A DNA stretch of 36,249 bases from Gammaproteobacteria bacterium (lineage in GTDB: Bacteria; Pseudomonadota; Gammaproteobacteria; Steroidobacterales; PWYM01). Both the position numbers and the translations under genes were made by a program. Location of the stretch: contig PWZL01000083.1 of assembly GCA_003567475.1 (NCBI GenBank), positions 1 to 36,249 on the forward strand, read 5' to 3'. Positions within the stretch are counted from its first letter, which is position 1; the number at the start of each line of letters is the position of its first letter. The notes under the pieces are model-generated. The model did no database searches and was not told the origin of the DNA. It was given only the letters and a program-made list of their open reading frames with translations. Below are positions 27,327 to 35,745 of the stretch, one piece after another.

Positions 27327-29930
27327 TCAAAAACGTACGCCAACCTCGACGCCATAGCGCCTCAGCCCACCGGGTGAAACAAAGGCCCCTCCGGCCTCAG
27401 CCGCCGGAATGACCTCCTGCAGATAATTCTTGTCGAACAGATTATCTGCAAACGCAGTGACCCGCCATGTTTCGGATTCAACCCCTACGCGAAGGTTCAC
27501 CACACCGAATGCGTCCCTGCGGGTGCGGGAGTAATCCGCGAGCAGTGGCGCCGTTGGTGGACCAAACCGCGTAATCACATCTGTATTTCGTTCCTGCAGC
27601 GTGCTGAACCATGTCGGGCCCGTAAGCCTGTAGTCCAGACGCGCCGTCCAGTCCAAATCACCGCGCAACGGTAGAATGATTTGCGTACCGAGATTGAGGG
27701 TGTAGTCCGGTGTGTAGGGAGAGGTATTGCCTTCGGTGTTTGGCCGGGCAAAATTGCGTTTTATTTCGCTTTCAGTGATGTTCGCCGAACCGAAGACACT
27801 CCAGCCCTCGGTAATCGCGAAGTCCAGTGAGGCCTCCGCGCCATAAATTTCGACCTTCGAAATATTCGAGACGACACGCAGAAGACCGAAAGGACCAGTG
27901 AAGAATTCGAAGATCTGCATGTCCTTTACATCTGTGTAGTAGCCTGCAAGCTCATACGACAAACGTCCATCGAAACCTCGACCCTTCAGACCCAGTTCAA
28001 ACGCACTGGTCCGTTCCTTTTCGTACTGATCCGGCAAATTGAGATTCGAACCTCTTTCAAGATTGAAAAAATTCCGGATCACTGCCTCCGTACCACTGCT
28101 GTTGAACCCGCCGGATTTGAACCCTATCCCCCAACTGGCATAGATGGAGAGATCCTCGATAGGCTGATACACGATGCTCAGCTTTGGCTGAATTTGACTG
28201 AACGTTGCAGATACTGGCACCAGCCCCTCAGGATTGAGCACCGGGTTCAATCCCGGGTTCAGGAAATTATTGGCCGGCGTAGTCTCAGTGCCGTTCGGTA
28301 TATCAACGATACCGGGGATCTGGGCCCCCACCCATCGCGAACGCGCGTCAACCGGAACTTGTGGGCGTACGTCACGCTCTTCACGATCGTAGCGCAGCGC
28401 GAGGGACGCCACCCATGCCTCAGCCAGATCGAATTCCAATGAACCGAAGAGCGAATAGACGTCCGTCGTGAACTTGTCATCTGCGAGTTGTTCTGTCGGA
28501 TTTCTCAAGTCAGTGGTAAAACACTCCGGAATGATGCCCTGGCCAGTGTCCAACCCGAGATTCACACAGGTTCGACGGTCAATCCGAAGATAATAAACAC
28601 CACCTTGCCATCGGAGCGCGGCATCACCAGGCCCGATCAAACGCGCCTCGAAGCTCCAATCCTCCTGCGTACGACGCTGATACTGGACACCATCACAGGT
28701 CGTGGGCGTATACGGTACCAGCAGGGAATTCTGGCCACCTGGAGGCACCGGAGGGCCAGGAACAGTACCGAGAAAACCAGGCGACTGAACGGGAAACCCG
28801 GTTAATGCAGACACTGTTGCTCGACATGTCGGTTCATTCCAAAAGAAGCCGAAGCCGCCGGCGTTGCCGTCCGCAAAAAACTCGTTGTCTATACGGTTAT
28901 AAGCGACGAAGCTACGAAACGTAGCGAAATCCATCTCATGATTCAGTAACGCCGACAGTTCCACCGTATCCTGCTCGTTTCTCGGCGCGACGTTGGCATG
29001 GTGGACAAAACGGTGATCATTCACATCCAGAAATGCAGCAGGACCGATCAGGGCCTGAAACGGTGGGAGCGAAAACACGATGTTGAAGTTGATCGCTGCA
29101 CTCTCATTGCGACCGTAGCGCGCCTTCAAATCCAGATCTGTATCTGGCCCAAGCGGTAGGACAAGCCGCCCGTAAGCATTCCACCGCTCATAGTTATCGA
29201 CACTTGCCGACGAGCCTCTAGGCACATCTGCGCCCGCACCATGCACTGATCTGACAGCATCGGCATAGACGTCGAATTCAGGAGAGTTCATGAAACTGTT
29301 GCGATAAAAGCCGTCTGATTTCTCGAAATCGGCCGACAACACAAAGCCTGCACCATCGCCACCGATAGGGCCACTGATGCGAGCAAACGCATCGTAGGTG
29401 CTGTCATTGGCGACAGCCGCAGAGCCCGTAAACTCTAACTCGTCGCCCGGACCACGCGTTGTTACAACAATCGCACCCGCCGATGCGTTGCGACCATAAA
29501 GTGCGCCTTGAGGCCCCTTCAGCACTTCGATCTGTACCAACTCACCTTGATTCTGAAAGATCGAAGCGCGGTTCGTTTTCTGCACACCATCGACGACAAG
29601 CGCCACGTTATTCTCAGCATCACGGGTACCGTTGAGGCCACGAATACTGACCTGGACATCGCCCACTTCTGCCGTCGAAGCCACGAGGCTGACACCAGGG
29701 GTGAGCTGAATGAAGTCGCGGGCAGAGCGGATACCAGCCTGCTCAATGGTTTCGCTGGTAAAGACGGTGAGCGCTGCTGGAATATCTTCCAGCCGCTCCT
29801 GAATACCTCGCGCGGTAACTACGATTTCCTGCAAGCCACCCTCGTTGGCGGGCTGCCCGATCGCCGGAACTGCCAGCACGGTGAGCGCGCCACCGCATAG
29901 CACCTGCTGCACCGCTGCACGAATTGTCAT
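27327..29930 (-). CDS. TonB-dependent receptor, ligand unknown
   Basis: An 867-residue outer-membrane receptor. A signal peptide (about 1-25) precedes the TonB box EIVVTA (35-40). The plug domain (about 45-165) includes VVDGVQK and a GPQGALYGRNASAGAIVV segment. The beta barrel ends in FADNLFDKNYLQ and the final GVRF with C-terminal Phe. The plug pattern is that of the large group of receptors found in catabolic loci of oligotrophic proteobacteria; the ligand cannot be read. GGAGGGG lies six bases before the ATG at 29930; a TTG one codon upstream is less likely. A good sigma-70 promoter is at 30109-30137. The AT content of this gene is visibly higher than the surroundings, a sign of transfer. 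Confidence 0.93.
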   Translation of the reverse strand: MTIRAAVQQVLCGGALTVLAVPAIGQPANEGGLQEIVVTARGIQERLEDIPAALTVFTSETIEQAGIRSARDFIQLTPGVSLVASTAEVGDVQVSIRGLNGTRDAENNVALVVDGVQKTNRASIFQNQGELVQIEVLKGPQGALYGRNASAGAIVVTTRGPGDELEFTGSAAVANDSTYDAFARISGPIGGDGAGFVLSADFEKSDGFYRNSFMNSPEFDVYADAVRSVHGAGADVPRGSSASVDNYERWNAYGRLVLPLGPDTDLDLKARYGRNESAAINFNIVFSLPPFQALIGPAAFLDVNDHRFVHHANVAPRNEQDTVELSALLNHEMDFATFRSFVAYNRIDNEFFADGNAGGFGFFWNEPTCRATVSALTGFPVQSPGFLGTVPGPPVPPGGQNSLLVPYTPTTCDGVQYQRRTQEDWSFEARLIGPGDAALRWQGGVYYLRIDRRTCVNLGLDTGQGIIPECFTTDLRNPTEQLADDKFTTDVYSLFGSLEFDLAEAWVASLALRYDREERDVRPQVPVDARSRWVGAQIPGIVDIPNGTETTPANNFLNPGLNPVLNPEGLVPVSATFSQIQPKLSIVYQPIEDLSIYASWGIGFKSGGFNSSGTEAVIRNFFNLERGSNLNLPDQYEKERTSAFELGLKGRGFDGRLSYELAGYYTDVKDMQIFEFFTGPFGLLRVVSNISKVEIYGAEASLDFAITEGWSVFGSANITESEIKRNFARPNTEGNTSPYTPDYTLNLGTQIILPLRGDLDWTARLDYRLTGPTWFSTLQERNTDVITRFGPPTAPLLADYSRTRRDAFGVVNLRVGVESETWRVTAFADNLFDKNYLQEVIPAAEAGGAFVSPGGLRRYGVEVGVRF

Positions 29931-30108
29931 CAAAATCCCCTCCGCAATAAGCTCACCGCCCCATGATTCTGAGTGCCCGGCGTCACTGCCAGCCTGCCTT
30001 CAGCTTCTCTGCTGAGGAGAAATCCGTTTCTGTCGTAACTTGTCGGTCTTCCCCCGTGACGCGAAAAATCGCCAAATGACCATCGTCGAATTTGTGATAT
30101 TTTCAATT

Positions 30109-30137
30109 CTTATAGCGAGGCATGCTGGCTTCGTCAA
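30109..30137 (-). promoter_or_regulatory. sigma-70 promoter of the TonB receptor gene
   Basis: On the minus strand the sequence reads TTGACG, 17 bases, TATAAG: five of six matches at -35 and five of six at -10, with ideal spacing. Transcription would start near 30102 and leave a leader of about 170 bases before the receptor ATG. The promoter overlaps the alternative upstream start of the AllA-like gene, which supports using the later ATG for that gene. Confidence 0.7.
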
Positions 30138-30169
30138 CCGCAACATTCCTACTGGGGAGTGATAAAACC

Positions 30170-30757
30170 ATGGCCGCATCCGATACAGCTAGCCGTCCCA
30201 TCAGAACGTTCAAGATTCCTGTGCGTGAAGCGACTCCTGAGGCGTTGGCGCCCTATGGGACCGTGCTGGGCTCGCTGCCAGAGATACCGCCGCTACCGAT
30301 CAATTTCTATGATGGTACGGTCACGGTCAGAAAGCCCGCGGAGTTCATCACCGACTCCCCTGCGGAGTTCACAGTCTGCAGATTGCAGCCACGGCCAATG
30401 ACACTAGAGTTCCTGGAGCGCCATCCTCGCCATACACAGGCTTTCCTGCCGCTTGGGGGAAAGCCATTCATCGCGGTCTTTGCTCCCCCCACACCCGATA
30501 ACGAACTCCCCGAGATCGAAACGCTGGAAGCCTTTGAATTTGATGGAACTGCGGGCTTCATGATGCATATCAATACATGGCATGAGTTCCCGTTTGCTGT
30601 TCGCGAAGATACGGATATCGTGGTCGTTTTGAGTCGGGATACCAACCAGGCATTACATGACGACAACGTCATTGAAGGCGAGGCTCATGGCCCTGACCTG
30701 GATAAGCGAAACCTGGTCGCGAGGCTGGGATTAAGAGTCGAGCTGGAAACGGATTAG
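30170..30757 (+). CDS. ureidoglycolate lyase family protein (AllA-like)
   Basis: A 195-residue protein of the ureidoglycolate lyase (AllA) family, whose known members split ureidoglycolate to glyoxylate and urea at the end of allantoin (purine) breakdown. Shared features are an EALAPYGTVLG start, LERHPRHTQAFLPLGGKPFIAV (family pattern LERHPxGxQAFIPL) and the later WHEFPFA. The C-terminal tail of about 30 charged residues is longer than in E. coli AllA. Start 30170 is favoured: GGGGAG lies ten bases upstream, while the ATG at 30122 has a badly placed site and lies inside the divergent promoter. No other allantoin gene is nearby, so a related substrate is possible. Its stop overlaps the MFS stop antisense by four bases. 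Confidence 0.8.
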   Translation: MAASDTASRPIRTFKIPVREATPEALAPYGTVLGSLPEIPPLPINFYDGTVTVRKPAEFITDSPAEFTVCRLQPRPMTLEFLERHPRHTQAFLPLGGKPFIAVFAPPTPDNELPEIETLEAFEFDGTAGFMMHINTWHEFPFAVREDTDIVVVLSRDTNQALHDDNVIEGEAHGPDLDKRNLVARLGLRVELETD

Positions 30758-32067
30758 CTGACGCGAGATTCCGCTTCTGCAAGACGCAAGGCAGAGGCTT
30801 GAAAAGGTTTGAGCGTAAACCAGAATACGAACGCGGACAGGCTACTGAAAACCACTCCGACGAGCGCCAGCGAATACCCGACGGCGAGCGGGTCGCCAAA
30901 CACATAGTCGGTTATCAGGGCGGTGACGGTGGGCCCTGTTCCGATCCCGGCCAGGTTGATGCACAGAAGATAGACGGCTGCATACTGCGCTCGCATCGGT
31001 GCGGGGGTGATCATCTGCAAGGCTGCCGCGCCGATCCCGAACGGAAAGGCGCCGAAGAAGAAAAACAGATATAGACCGGCCACTGTCAATCCCGAACTCG
31101 GCGCCAGCGGTGCCAGCGCAGCCGCGAACACCAGCCCTACGCAAGCAATCAGCGTAGCGCGCAGATGCGCATCCTTATGACCTGCGCGCATGAATTTGTC
31201 GGACAGCCAACCGCCGGTGAGCATCCCCGCAGAACCGAACACCAGCAAGCCAATCCCGAGCACAGGCCCCGCCTGTCCGGGCGAGAAGCCATGCACCCGC
31301 ACCAGGAATGTAGGCGTCCAGGCAAGGAACGAGTTGAACACCAGAGAGGCCAGTGCGAAGCCCGCCAGATGACCGAACACGGCACGTTTTTGCAGCAGTG
31401 CAAAGCGAAAGATTTGCGCGAACGGTAGCGGCGCCGGAAGACCACCACGTCGAGCAGGCTCTGTGACTGTAAACATGAGCAGGATAACCGGCACTCCCAT
31501 CAAGCCGGCAATGAAAAACACGATTTGCCAGCTCCGGATCTCTCCTACCCACGGCAATGTGACCGCATCGAGCCCGGTGGTCAGCCCGACCACGATCCCA
31601 CCGATAATGAAAGCGAGACCCGCCCCGACCGTCACCCCTGAGTTGTAAAACGCGTGCGCTCTCCCGAGCTTCTCTTTCGGGAACCAGTCATAAATCATTG
31701 AATACGCTGCAGGCGACAGTGCCGCTTCGCCGACGCCTACCATCATTCGCGCGACCAGCAGATGCCAGAAGTGCTTGGCCAGGCCGCACGAGGCACTCGC
31801 GAGGTTCCATACAATCATGCCGATGATGATGATCGGCCGTCGGGCGGATCTGTCTGCCAAGCGGGCGATCGGAATGCCCATAAGGGTGTAGAAGATCGCG
31901 AACGCCGCACCATGTAGGAGGCTGATTTGGGTGTCGTTGATGCCGAGATCGCGTTGAATCGGGATGATGAGCAGCGACAGGATGATCCGATCAGTAAACG
32001 AGACCGTCCACGCGAGAAACAGAATGGTGACCCCGTACCAAGCTGTTCTTAGGTTGTCCTGCTCCAC
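30754..32067 (-). CDS. major facilitator superfamily transporter
   Basis: A 437-residue inner-membrane transporter with 12 predicted helices in two six-helix halves (about 10-210 and 225-425). The loop-2/3 signature is GIPIARLADRSARRPIIIIG (about 63-82), close to the MFS motif G-x3-D-R-x-G-R-R. Loop 8/9 carries GGWLSDKFMR. The substrate is unknown; the pattern resembles the spinster-like or anion-cation symporter groups often next to TonB receptors. A GTG at 32067 is the start, with GGGGG four bases upstream; an overlapping ATG at 32069 is out of frame. Its 3' end overlaps the AllA-like gene by four bases, tail to tail. With the TonB receptor it could form an outer- and inner-membrane uptake pair. 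Confidence 0.93.
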   Translation of the reverse strand: MEQDNLRTAWYGVTILFLAWTVSFTDRIILSLLIIPIQRDLGINDTQISLLHGAAFAIFYTLMGIPIARLADRSARRPIIIIGMIVWNLASASCGLAKHFWHLLVARMMVGVGEAALSPAAYSMIYDWFPKEKLGRAHAFYNSGVTVGAGLAFIIGGIVVGLTTGLDAVTLPWVGEIRSWQIVFFIAGLMGVPVILLMFTVTEPARRGGLPAPLPFAQIFRFALLQKRAVFGHLAGFALASLVFNSFLAWTPTFLVRVHGFSPGQAGPVLGIGLLVFGSAGMLTGGWLSDKFMRAGHKDAHLRATLIACVGLVFAAALAPLAPSSGLTVAGLYLFFFFGAFPFGIGAAALQMITPAPMRAQYAAVYLLCINLAGIGTGPTVTALITDYVFGDPLAVGYSLALVGVVFSSLSAFVFWFTLKPFQASALRLAEAESRVS

Positions 32068-32174
32068 ATCACCCCCAAAGAATACGCAACGGTGCAGAAC
32101 AAGCCACCGGAGTTTCGCTCCAAGTCATGACGCGCTGAAGATAGCACGGGCCGTCATCACCCGCGCCGCAGATT

Positions 32175-33038
32175 TCAGATCGCCGCCTTGCGCATCTCCT
32201 CGATGTAAATCTCACGCAGACGGGCAACGACGGGTCCCGGATGTCCGGTGCCTACGTGCACCCCGTCGATCTCGATGACAGGCGTCACGAACATGGAGGC
32301 CGAAGTGATGAAGGCCTCATCGGCGGCCTGCGCTTCAGCGATGCTGAAGCCCCGCTGCTCGACTTCAAGTGCCGCCTCGCGGGCGAGGCGGAGGACGGCG
32401 CTGCGGGTGATCCCGTGCAGGATGGCGCGGCTCAACTGGCGGGTGATGATCCGCCGATCCTTGACCAGGTAGGTGTTGCTCGATGCGCCCTCGGTGACCA
32501 GGCCATCCTCGACCAGCCAGGCGTCAGCGCAGCCTGCCTGCCGGGCAAGCGTCTTGGCCCAGCAGGCGTAGAGCAGCTGCACCGATTTGATATCCCGGCG
32601 ACCCCAACGCAGATCGTCGAGCGAGATCACCTTGATGCCGGCCCGCCCCGCAGGGCTTTCTGCCAACCCGGGTTTCGACTGGGTAAAGAGCACGACGGTG
32701 GGTGGACACTGGCTCGGATCAGGCCACAGGAAATCCCGGTCGCCCGAACTCCCACGGGTGATCTGCAGGTAAACCATGCCATCGGTGAGGCCATTGCGCG
32801 CCACCGCCTCACGATGGATTGCCAACCAGCGCTCGCGGTCGTACGGGTTGACCAATGACAGTGCTTCGCAGGAGCGCTGCAGGCGCGCCAGGTGCCCGTC
32901 GAAGTCCACCAGTCGCGCGTCGAGCACACTCGTGACCTCGTAGACCCCATCGCCCATGAGAAAGGCCCGGTCGAAGACCGAAACACGGGCATCGGCTTCC
33001 GGGACGAATTCGCCATTGAGGTAGACACTGCGATTCAT
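32175..33038 (-). CDS. dat: D-amino acid aminotransferase
   Basis: A 287-residue PLP class-IV transaminase that swaps amino groups between D-amino acids and 2-oxo acids (for example D-Ala + 2-oxoglutarate to pyruvate + D-Glu). It has the class-IV start YLNGEFVPEADARVSVFDRAFLMGDGVYE. Catalytic Lys151 is in RRDIKSVQLL and the PLP-binding Glu183 is in VTEGASSN. The DIKSVQLL context is typical of D-amino acid transaminases (canonical DIKS/DIKT); branched-chain IlvE or PabC cannot be fully excluded. The ATG at 33038 is eight bases after the dgcA stop, with an AGG/TAGG stretch upstream. It is the last gene of the D-amino-acid operon. It would feed D-glutamate to DgcN. Confidence 0.88.
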   Translation of the reverse strand: MNRSVYLNGEFVPEADARVSVFDRAFLMGDGVYEVTSVLDARLVDFDGHLARLQRSCEALSLVNPYDRERWLAIHREAVARNGLTDGMVYLQITRGSSGDRDFLWPDPSQCPPTVVLFTQSKPGLAESPAGRAGIKVISLDDLRWGRRDIKSVQLLYACWAKTLARQAGCADAWLVEDGLVTEGASSNTYLVKDRRIITRQLSRAILHGITRSAVLRLAREAALEVEQRGFSIAEAQAADEAFITSASMFVTPVIEIDGVHVGTGHPGPVVARLREIYIEEMRKAAI

Positions 33039-33046
33039 CCTGACAC

Positions 33047-34009
33047 CTATCCCCAGAGGTTGGCTGCGGGCGGATGTACCCCATCGGCATCGTAGCGCAG
33101 CGCCGGTGTGCGATCGCGTGCCAGCAGCAGCGGCCCGTCGAGATCCACCACTTCTGCGCCCTGGGCAAGCAGCACAGCCGGCGCCATCGCCAGCGAGGTA
33201 CCGACCATACACCCCACCATCAGCCGATAGCCGCGTGCCTGCGCCTCGGCCCGCAGGGCCACGGCCTCGGTGAATCCACCAGTCTTGTCCAGCTTGATAT
33301 TGAGCATGTCGTATTTTCCGCTGAGCGTTGGCAGACTCGTGCGGTCGTGGCAGCTCTCGTCGGCACATACCGGCAGTGGCCGCGGCATCCCGGCCAGCGC
33401 TGCATCCTCGCCGGCGGGCAGGGGCTGTTCCACCATGGCCACGCCAAGGCGCAGGAGATGCGGCGCCAGTTCGGCATACAGCTCGGGGCTCCAGCCTTCG
33501 TTCGCATCGACGATGATGGCGGCGGCGGGCGCGCCGGCACGCACGGCCTCCAGCCGCGCCATGTCATCGGGTGAGCCCAGCTTGATCTTGAGCAGCGGCC
33601 GCGCGGCATGACGGGCCGCCGCAGCACGCATCCGGTCAGGGGTATCCAGGGACAACGTGAATGCCGTCATCACCGGCCGCGGCTCGGGCAGACCGGCGAG
33701 CGCCCAGGCGGGCGTCCCCGCACGCTTGGCCTCCCAGTCCCACAGCGCGCAGTCGAGTGCATTGCGTGCGGCTCCGGCAGCCAGGACCTGCTGTAGCGCA
33801 GCGCGATCGATGTCTTCGGGCAGGCCTTCGAGCTGGGCCGTTACCGACTCGATGCTCTCGCCGTAGCGGGCGTACGGCACGCACTCACCACGCCCGACGA
33901 TCCCGTCCCGGGTGACCTCGACCATCACCACGCGGGCCTCGGTCTTGGCGCCCCGTGAGATCGTGAACGTCTCGGCAAGCGGAAACGTCTCGGCGCGGAT
34001 CTGGATCAT
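33047..34009 (-). CDS. dgcA: N-acetyl-D-glutamate racemase DgcA (enolase superfamily)
   Basis: A 320-residue enolase-superfamily epimerase/racemase of the dipeptide-epimerase-like (muconate cycloisomerase) subgroup. Catalytic Lys141 and Lys143 sit in the LLKIKLG motif. The Mg2+ ligands are Asp168 (IIVDANEG), Glu194 (VEQPL) and Asp217 (VCADES). The opposite catalytic base Lys239 is in NIKLDKTGG. The substrate loop motif GCMVGTSLA (266-274) also fits. Alone it could be called L-Ala-D/L-Glu epimerase. Next to a DUF1611 (DgcN) gene it matches the DgcN-DgcA D-glutamate pathway, where it turns N-acetyl-D-glutamate into N-acetyl-L-glutamate. Start 34009 was chosen because MIQIRAETFPL is the family start; 60 codons of open frame upstream are not similar. 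It lies 25 bases after dgcN. Confidence 0.85.
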   Translation of the reverse strand: MIQIRAETFPLAETFTISRGAKTEARVVMVEVTRDGIVGRGECVPYARYGESIESVTAQLEGLPEDIDRAALQQVLAAGAARNALDCALWDWEAKRAGTPAWALAGLPEPRPVMTAFTLSLDTPDRMRAAAARHAARPLLKIKLGSPDDMARLEAVRAGAPAAAIIVDANEGWSPELYAELAPHLLRLGVAMVEQPLPAGEDAALAGMPRPLPVCADESCHDRTSLPTLSGKYDMLNIKLDKTGGFTEAVALRAEAQARGYRLMVGCMVGTSLAMAPAVLLAQGAEVVDLDGPLLLARDRTPALRYDADGVHPPAANLWG

Positions 34010-34034
34010 GACGACGGACTGGGCGCGCGGGAAC

Positions 34035-35039
34035 TCACAGCGCGGCCAGCGCATCGACCAGCTTACCCGCACCGAAGCGGTAAGGATCGGTGGCCGGCAG
34101 GCCCATTCGATCTTCCACCGCGGCCAGATGGGTGCGCGCGCTGGACTCGTCCATCGCCTTGGTATTGACCGATACCCCGGCGACGACACAGGCCGGATTG
34201 GCGATTCTCGCCATCGCCAGCGCCATGTCCCGCAAGGCCTCCAGCGAGGGCAAGGAATAGCCCGGCAAGCCGCGCATATGAGTGCGGGTCGGCTCTTCGC
34301 TCAGGATCAGCGCGTCGGGCTGACCGCCATGGATCAGCGCCAGGGTGACCCCCGAGTAGCTGACATGGAACAGGCTGCCCTGGCCTTCGATGAGATCCCA
34401 GTGATCGGCATCATTGTCCGGGGTGAGCCACTCGATCGAGCCGGCCATGAAATCGGCGATGACCGCATCCAGCGGTACGCCATCACCGGTGATCAGGATA
34501 CCGGTCTGACCGGTGGCCCGGAAGGTCGCCGACATGCCCCGGGCGCGCATCTCACGCTCCATGCACAAGGCCGTATACATCTTGCCCACCGAGCAGTCGG
34601 TGCCGACGGCCAGCAGGCGTCTGCCCCGACGCTTGACGCCATCGGCAATCGGATAACGCACCGAGGGGACCCGCACATCGTGCAAGCGCCGGCCGGTCGC
34701 ACGGGCCACCGCTGCCAGGTCCTCCTCGTCACGCAGCAGCGTGTGCAGGCCAGAAGCCAGATCGAACCCTTCCTCCAGCGCCTGCACCAGCACTTTCTTC
34801 CAGTGCGTACCGATCACGCCACCGCGATTCGCCACGCCAATGACCAGCGTTCTGGCGCCGGCGGCGCGAGCTTGGGTCAGGCTCATGTCGGGCAGGCCCA
34901 TATCGGCCTGGCATCCGGGCAGCCGGAACTGCCCCACGGCATACTCCGGTCGCCAGTCCCGGATGCCCTGGGCGACTTTCGCCGCCAGGGCATCGGGCGC
35001 ATCGCCAAGAAACAGCAGATAAGGCGTCGGGATGCTCAT
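34035..35039 (-). CDS. dgcN: D-glutamate N-acetyltransferase DgcN (DUF1611)
   Basis: A 334-residue DUF1611-family protein with an N-terminal alpha/beta domain (about 1-130) and a P-loop-like C-terminal domain beginning LLAVGTDCSVGKMYTAL (142-158). The Gly/Lys turn may bind the phosphates of acetyl-CoA rather than ATP. Later motifs are FRATGQTGILITGDGVPLDA and EGQGSLFHVSYSGVTLALIHG, typical of the family. DgcN, described in marine proteobacteria and haloarchaea, N-acetylates D-glutamate as the first step of its catabolism and is encoded next to DgcA. That pairing is exact here. ATG 35039 lies three bases after the stop of the VTT-family gene, so the two are probably coupled. Confidence 0.85.
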   Translation of the reverse strand: MSIPTPYLLFLGDAPDALAAKVAQGIRDWRPEYAVGQFRLPGCQADMGLPDMSLTQARAAGARTLVIGVANRGGVIGTHWKKVLVQALEEGFDLASGLHTLLRDEEDLAAVARATGRRLHDVRVPSVRYPIADGVKRRGRRLLAVGTDCSVGKMYTALCMEREMRARGMSATFRATGQTGILITGDGVPLDAVIADFMAGSIEWLTPDNDADHWDLIEGQGSLFHVSYSGVTLALIHGGQPDALILSEEPTRTHMRGLPGYSLPSLEALRDMALAMARIANPACVVAGVSVNTKAMDESSARTHLAAVEDRMGLPATDPYRFGAGKLVDALAAL

Positions 35040-35042
35040 GGC

Positions 35043-35738
35043 TCAGACGTTCCCGCTCTCGGCGCGGGCCTTGATTCGACGGGTGACGAGACTGCCCAGG
35101 CCGAGAAACAGGGCCAGCAGGAACAGCGGCAGGACTGTTGCAGTGCCGGGCGTGTCTTGCTCGAGCCCGCGCTGGAACAGACCATGAATCGCCCAGCAGT
35201 ACATGGCCCATTTCGGTGCCAGGCCCACCACCGCGGCCAGCAGGTAGGTCGGCCACGACAGGCGCAGCAGCCCCGCGCTGTAATTGATGATGCCGTGGTG
35301 GAATCCAGGCAAGGCGCGCAGCGCCGCCTGGGTAAAAAAATCACTGCGCCTGGAGAGGATCCGGAAGGTGCGGTGACCGGCGAGGCGACGATGTACGGCG
35401 TCGCCCAGAAATCCGGCCACGGCGTAGGCCGCCACCGCCCCAAGCACGCTCCCGACCAGCATCAGCGCGGTCGCCACCACCGGCGGATAGAAGGGCGCCA
35501 CCACCCAGACCACGAGAGTCCCCGGAAGGCTCAGGGCAAACAGCAGGATCTGCAACAGCACCAGCAGTGGCGCGGTCCATGGTGACTCCGCAAGCGCAGC
35601 GCCCCAGGCGATCGCCGCCGCACGATCCACCGGCTCCGTGACCGCGAAGCCGACACCTGCCACCAGCAGCAGCGCCAGCAGTGCGAGCCGCCAGCGGCGG
35701 CGTGAGGGGGGCGGCTGGCTGCGCTCGCTGGGCGACAC
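35043..35738 (-). CDS. VTT-domain (TVP38/TMEM64/DedA-like) membrane protein
   Basis: A 231-residue inner-membrane protein (about 5 transmembrane segments) of the VTT/SNARE-associated family. Its hallmark is FALSLPGTLVVWVVAPFYPP near residues 65-85. FFTQAALRALPGFHHGIINYSAGLLRLSWPTYLLA (about 133-168) carries the family's conserved Arg and Pro-Gly turn. Members of this superfamily move lipids or keep the proton gradient; the function here is unknown. The frame is open up to 35816, overlapping the RidA gene. GTG 35738 lies just after the RidA stop (seven bases) and is preferred over GTG 35774 or TTG 35816; the start is uncertain. The stop is three bases before dgcN, so it belongs to the D-amino-acid operon by position. 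Confidence 0.85.
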   Translation of the reverse strand: MSPSERSQPPPSRRRWRLALLALLLVAGVGFAVTEPVDRAAAIAWGAALAESPWTAPLLVLLQILLFALSLPGTLVVWVVAPFYPPVVATALMLVGSVLGAVAAYAVAGFLGDAVHRRLAGHRTFRILSRRSDFFTQAALRALPGFHHGIINYSAGLLRLSWPTYLLAAVVGLAPKWAMYCWAIHGLFQRGLEQDTPGTATVLPLFLLALFLGLGSLVTRRIKARAESGNV

Positions 35739-35745
35739 GCCGCAC

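Noticed and set aside
30122-30169. Upstream ATG of the AllA-like gene
   Set aside because: Its ribosome binding site is one base away, too close, and it lies inside the divergent receptor promoter. The later ATG has GGGGAG at a workable distance.
33912-35585. 557-codon plus-strand frame across dgcN, dgcA and the VTT gene
   Set aside because: Crosses three strong minus-strand genes. The Gln-, His- and Arg-rich product is typical of a shadow frame.
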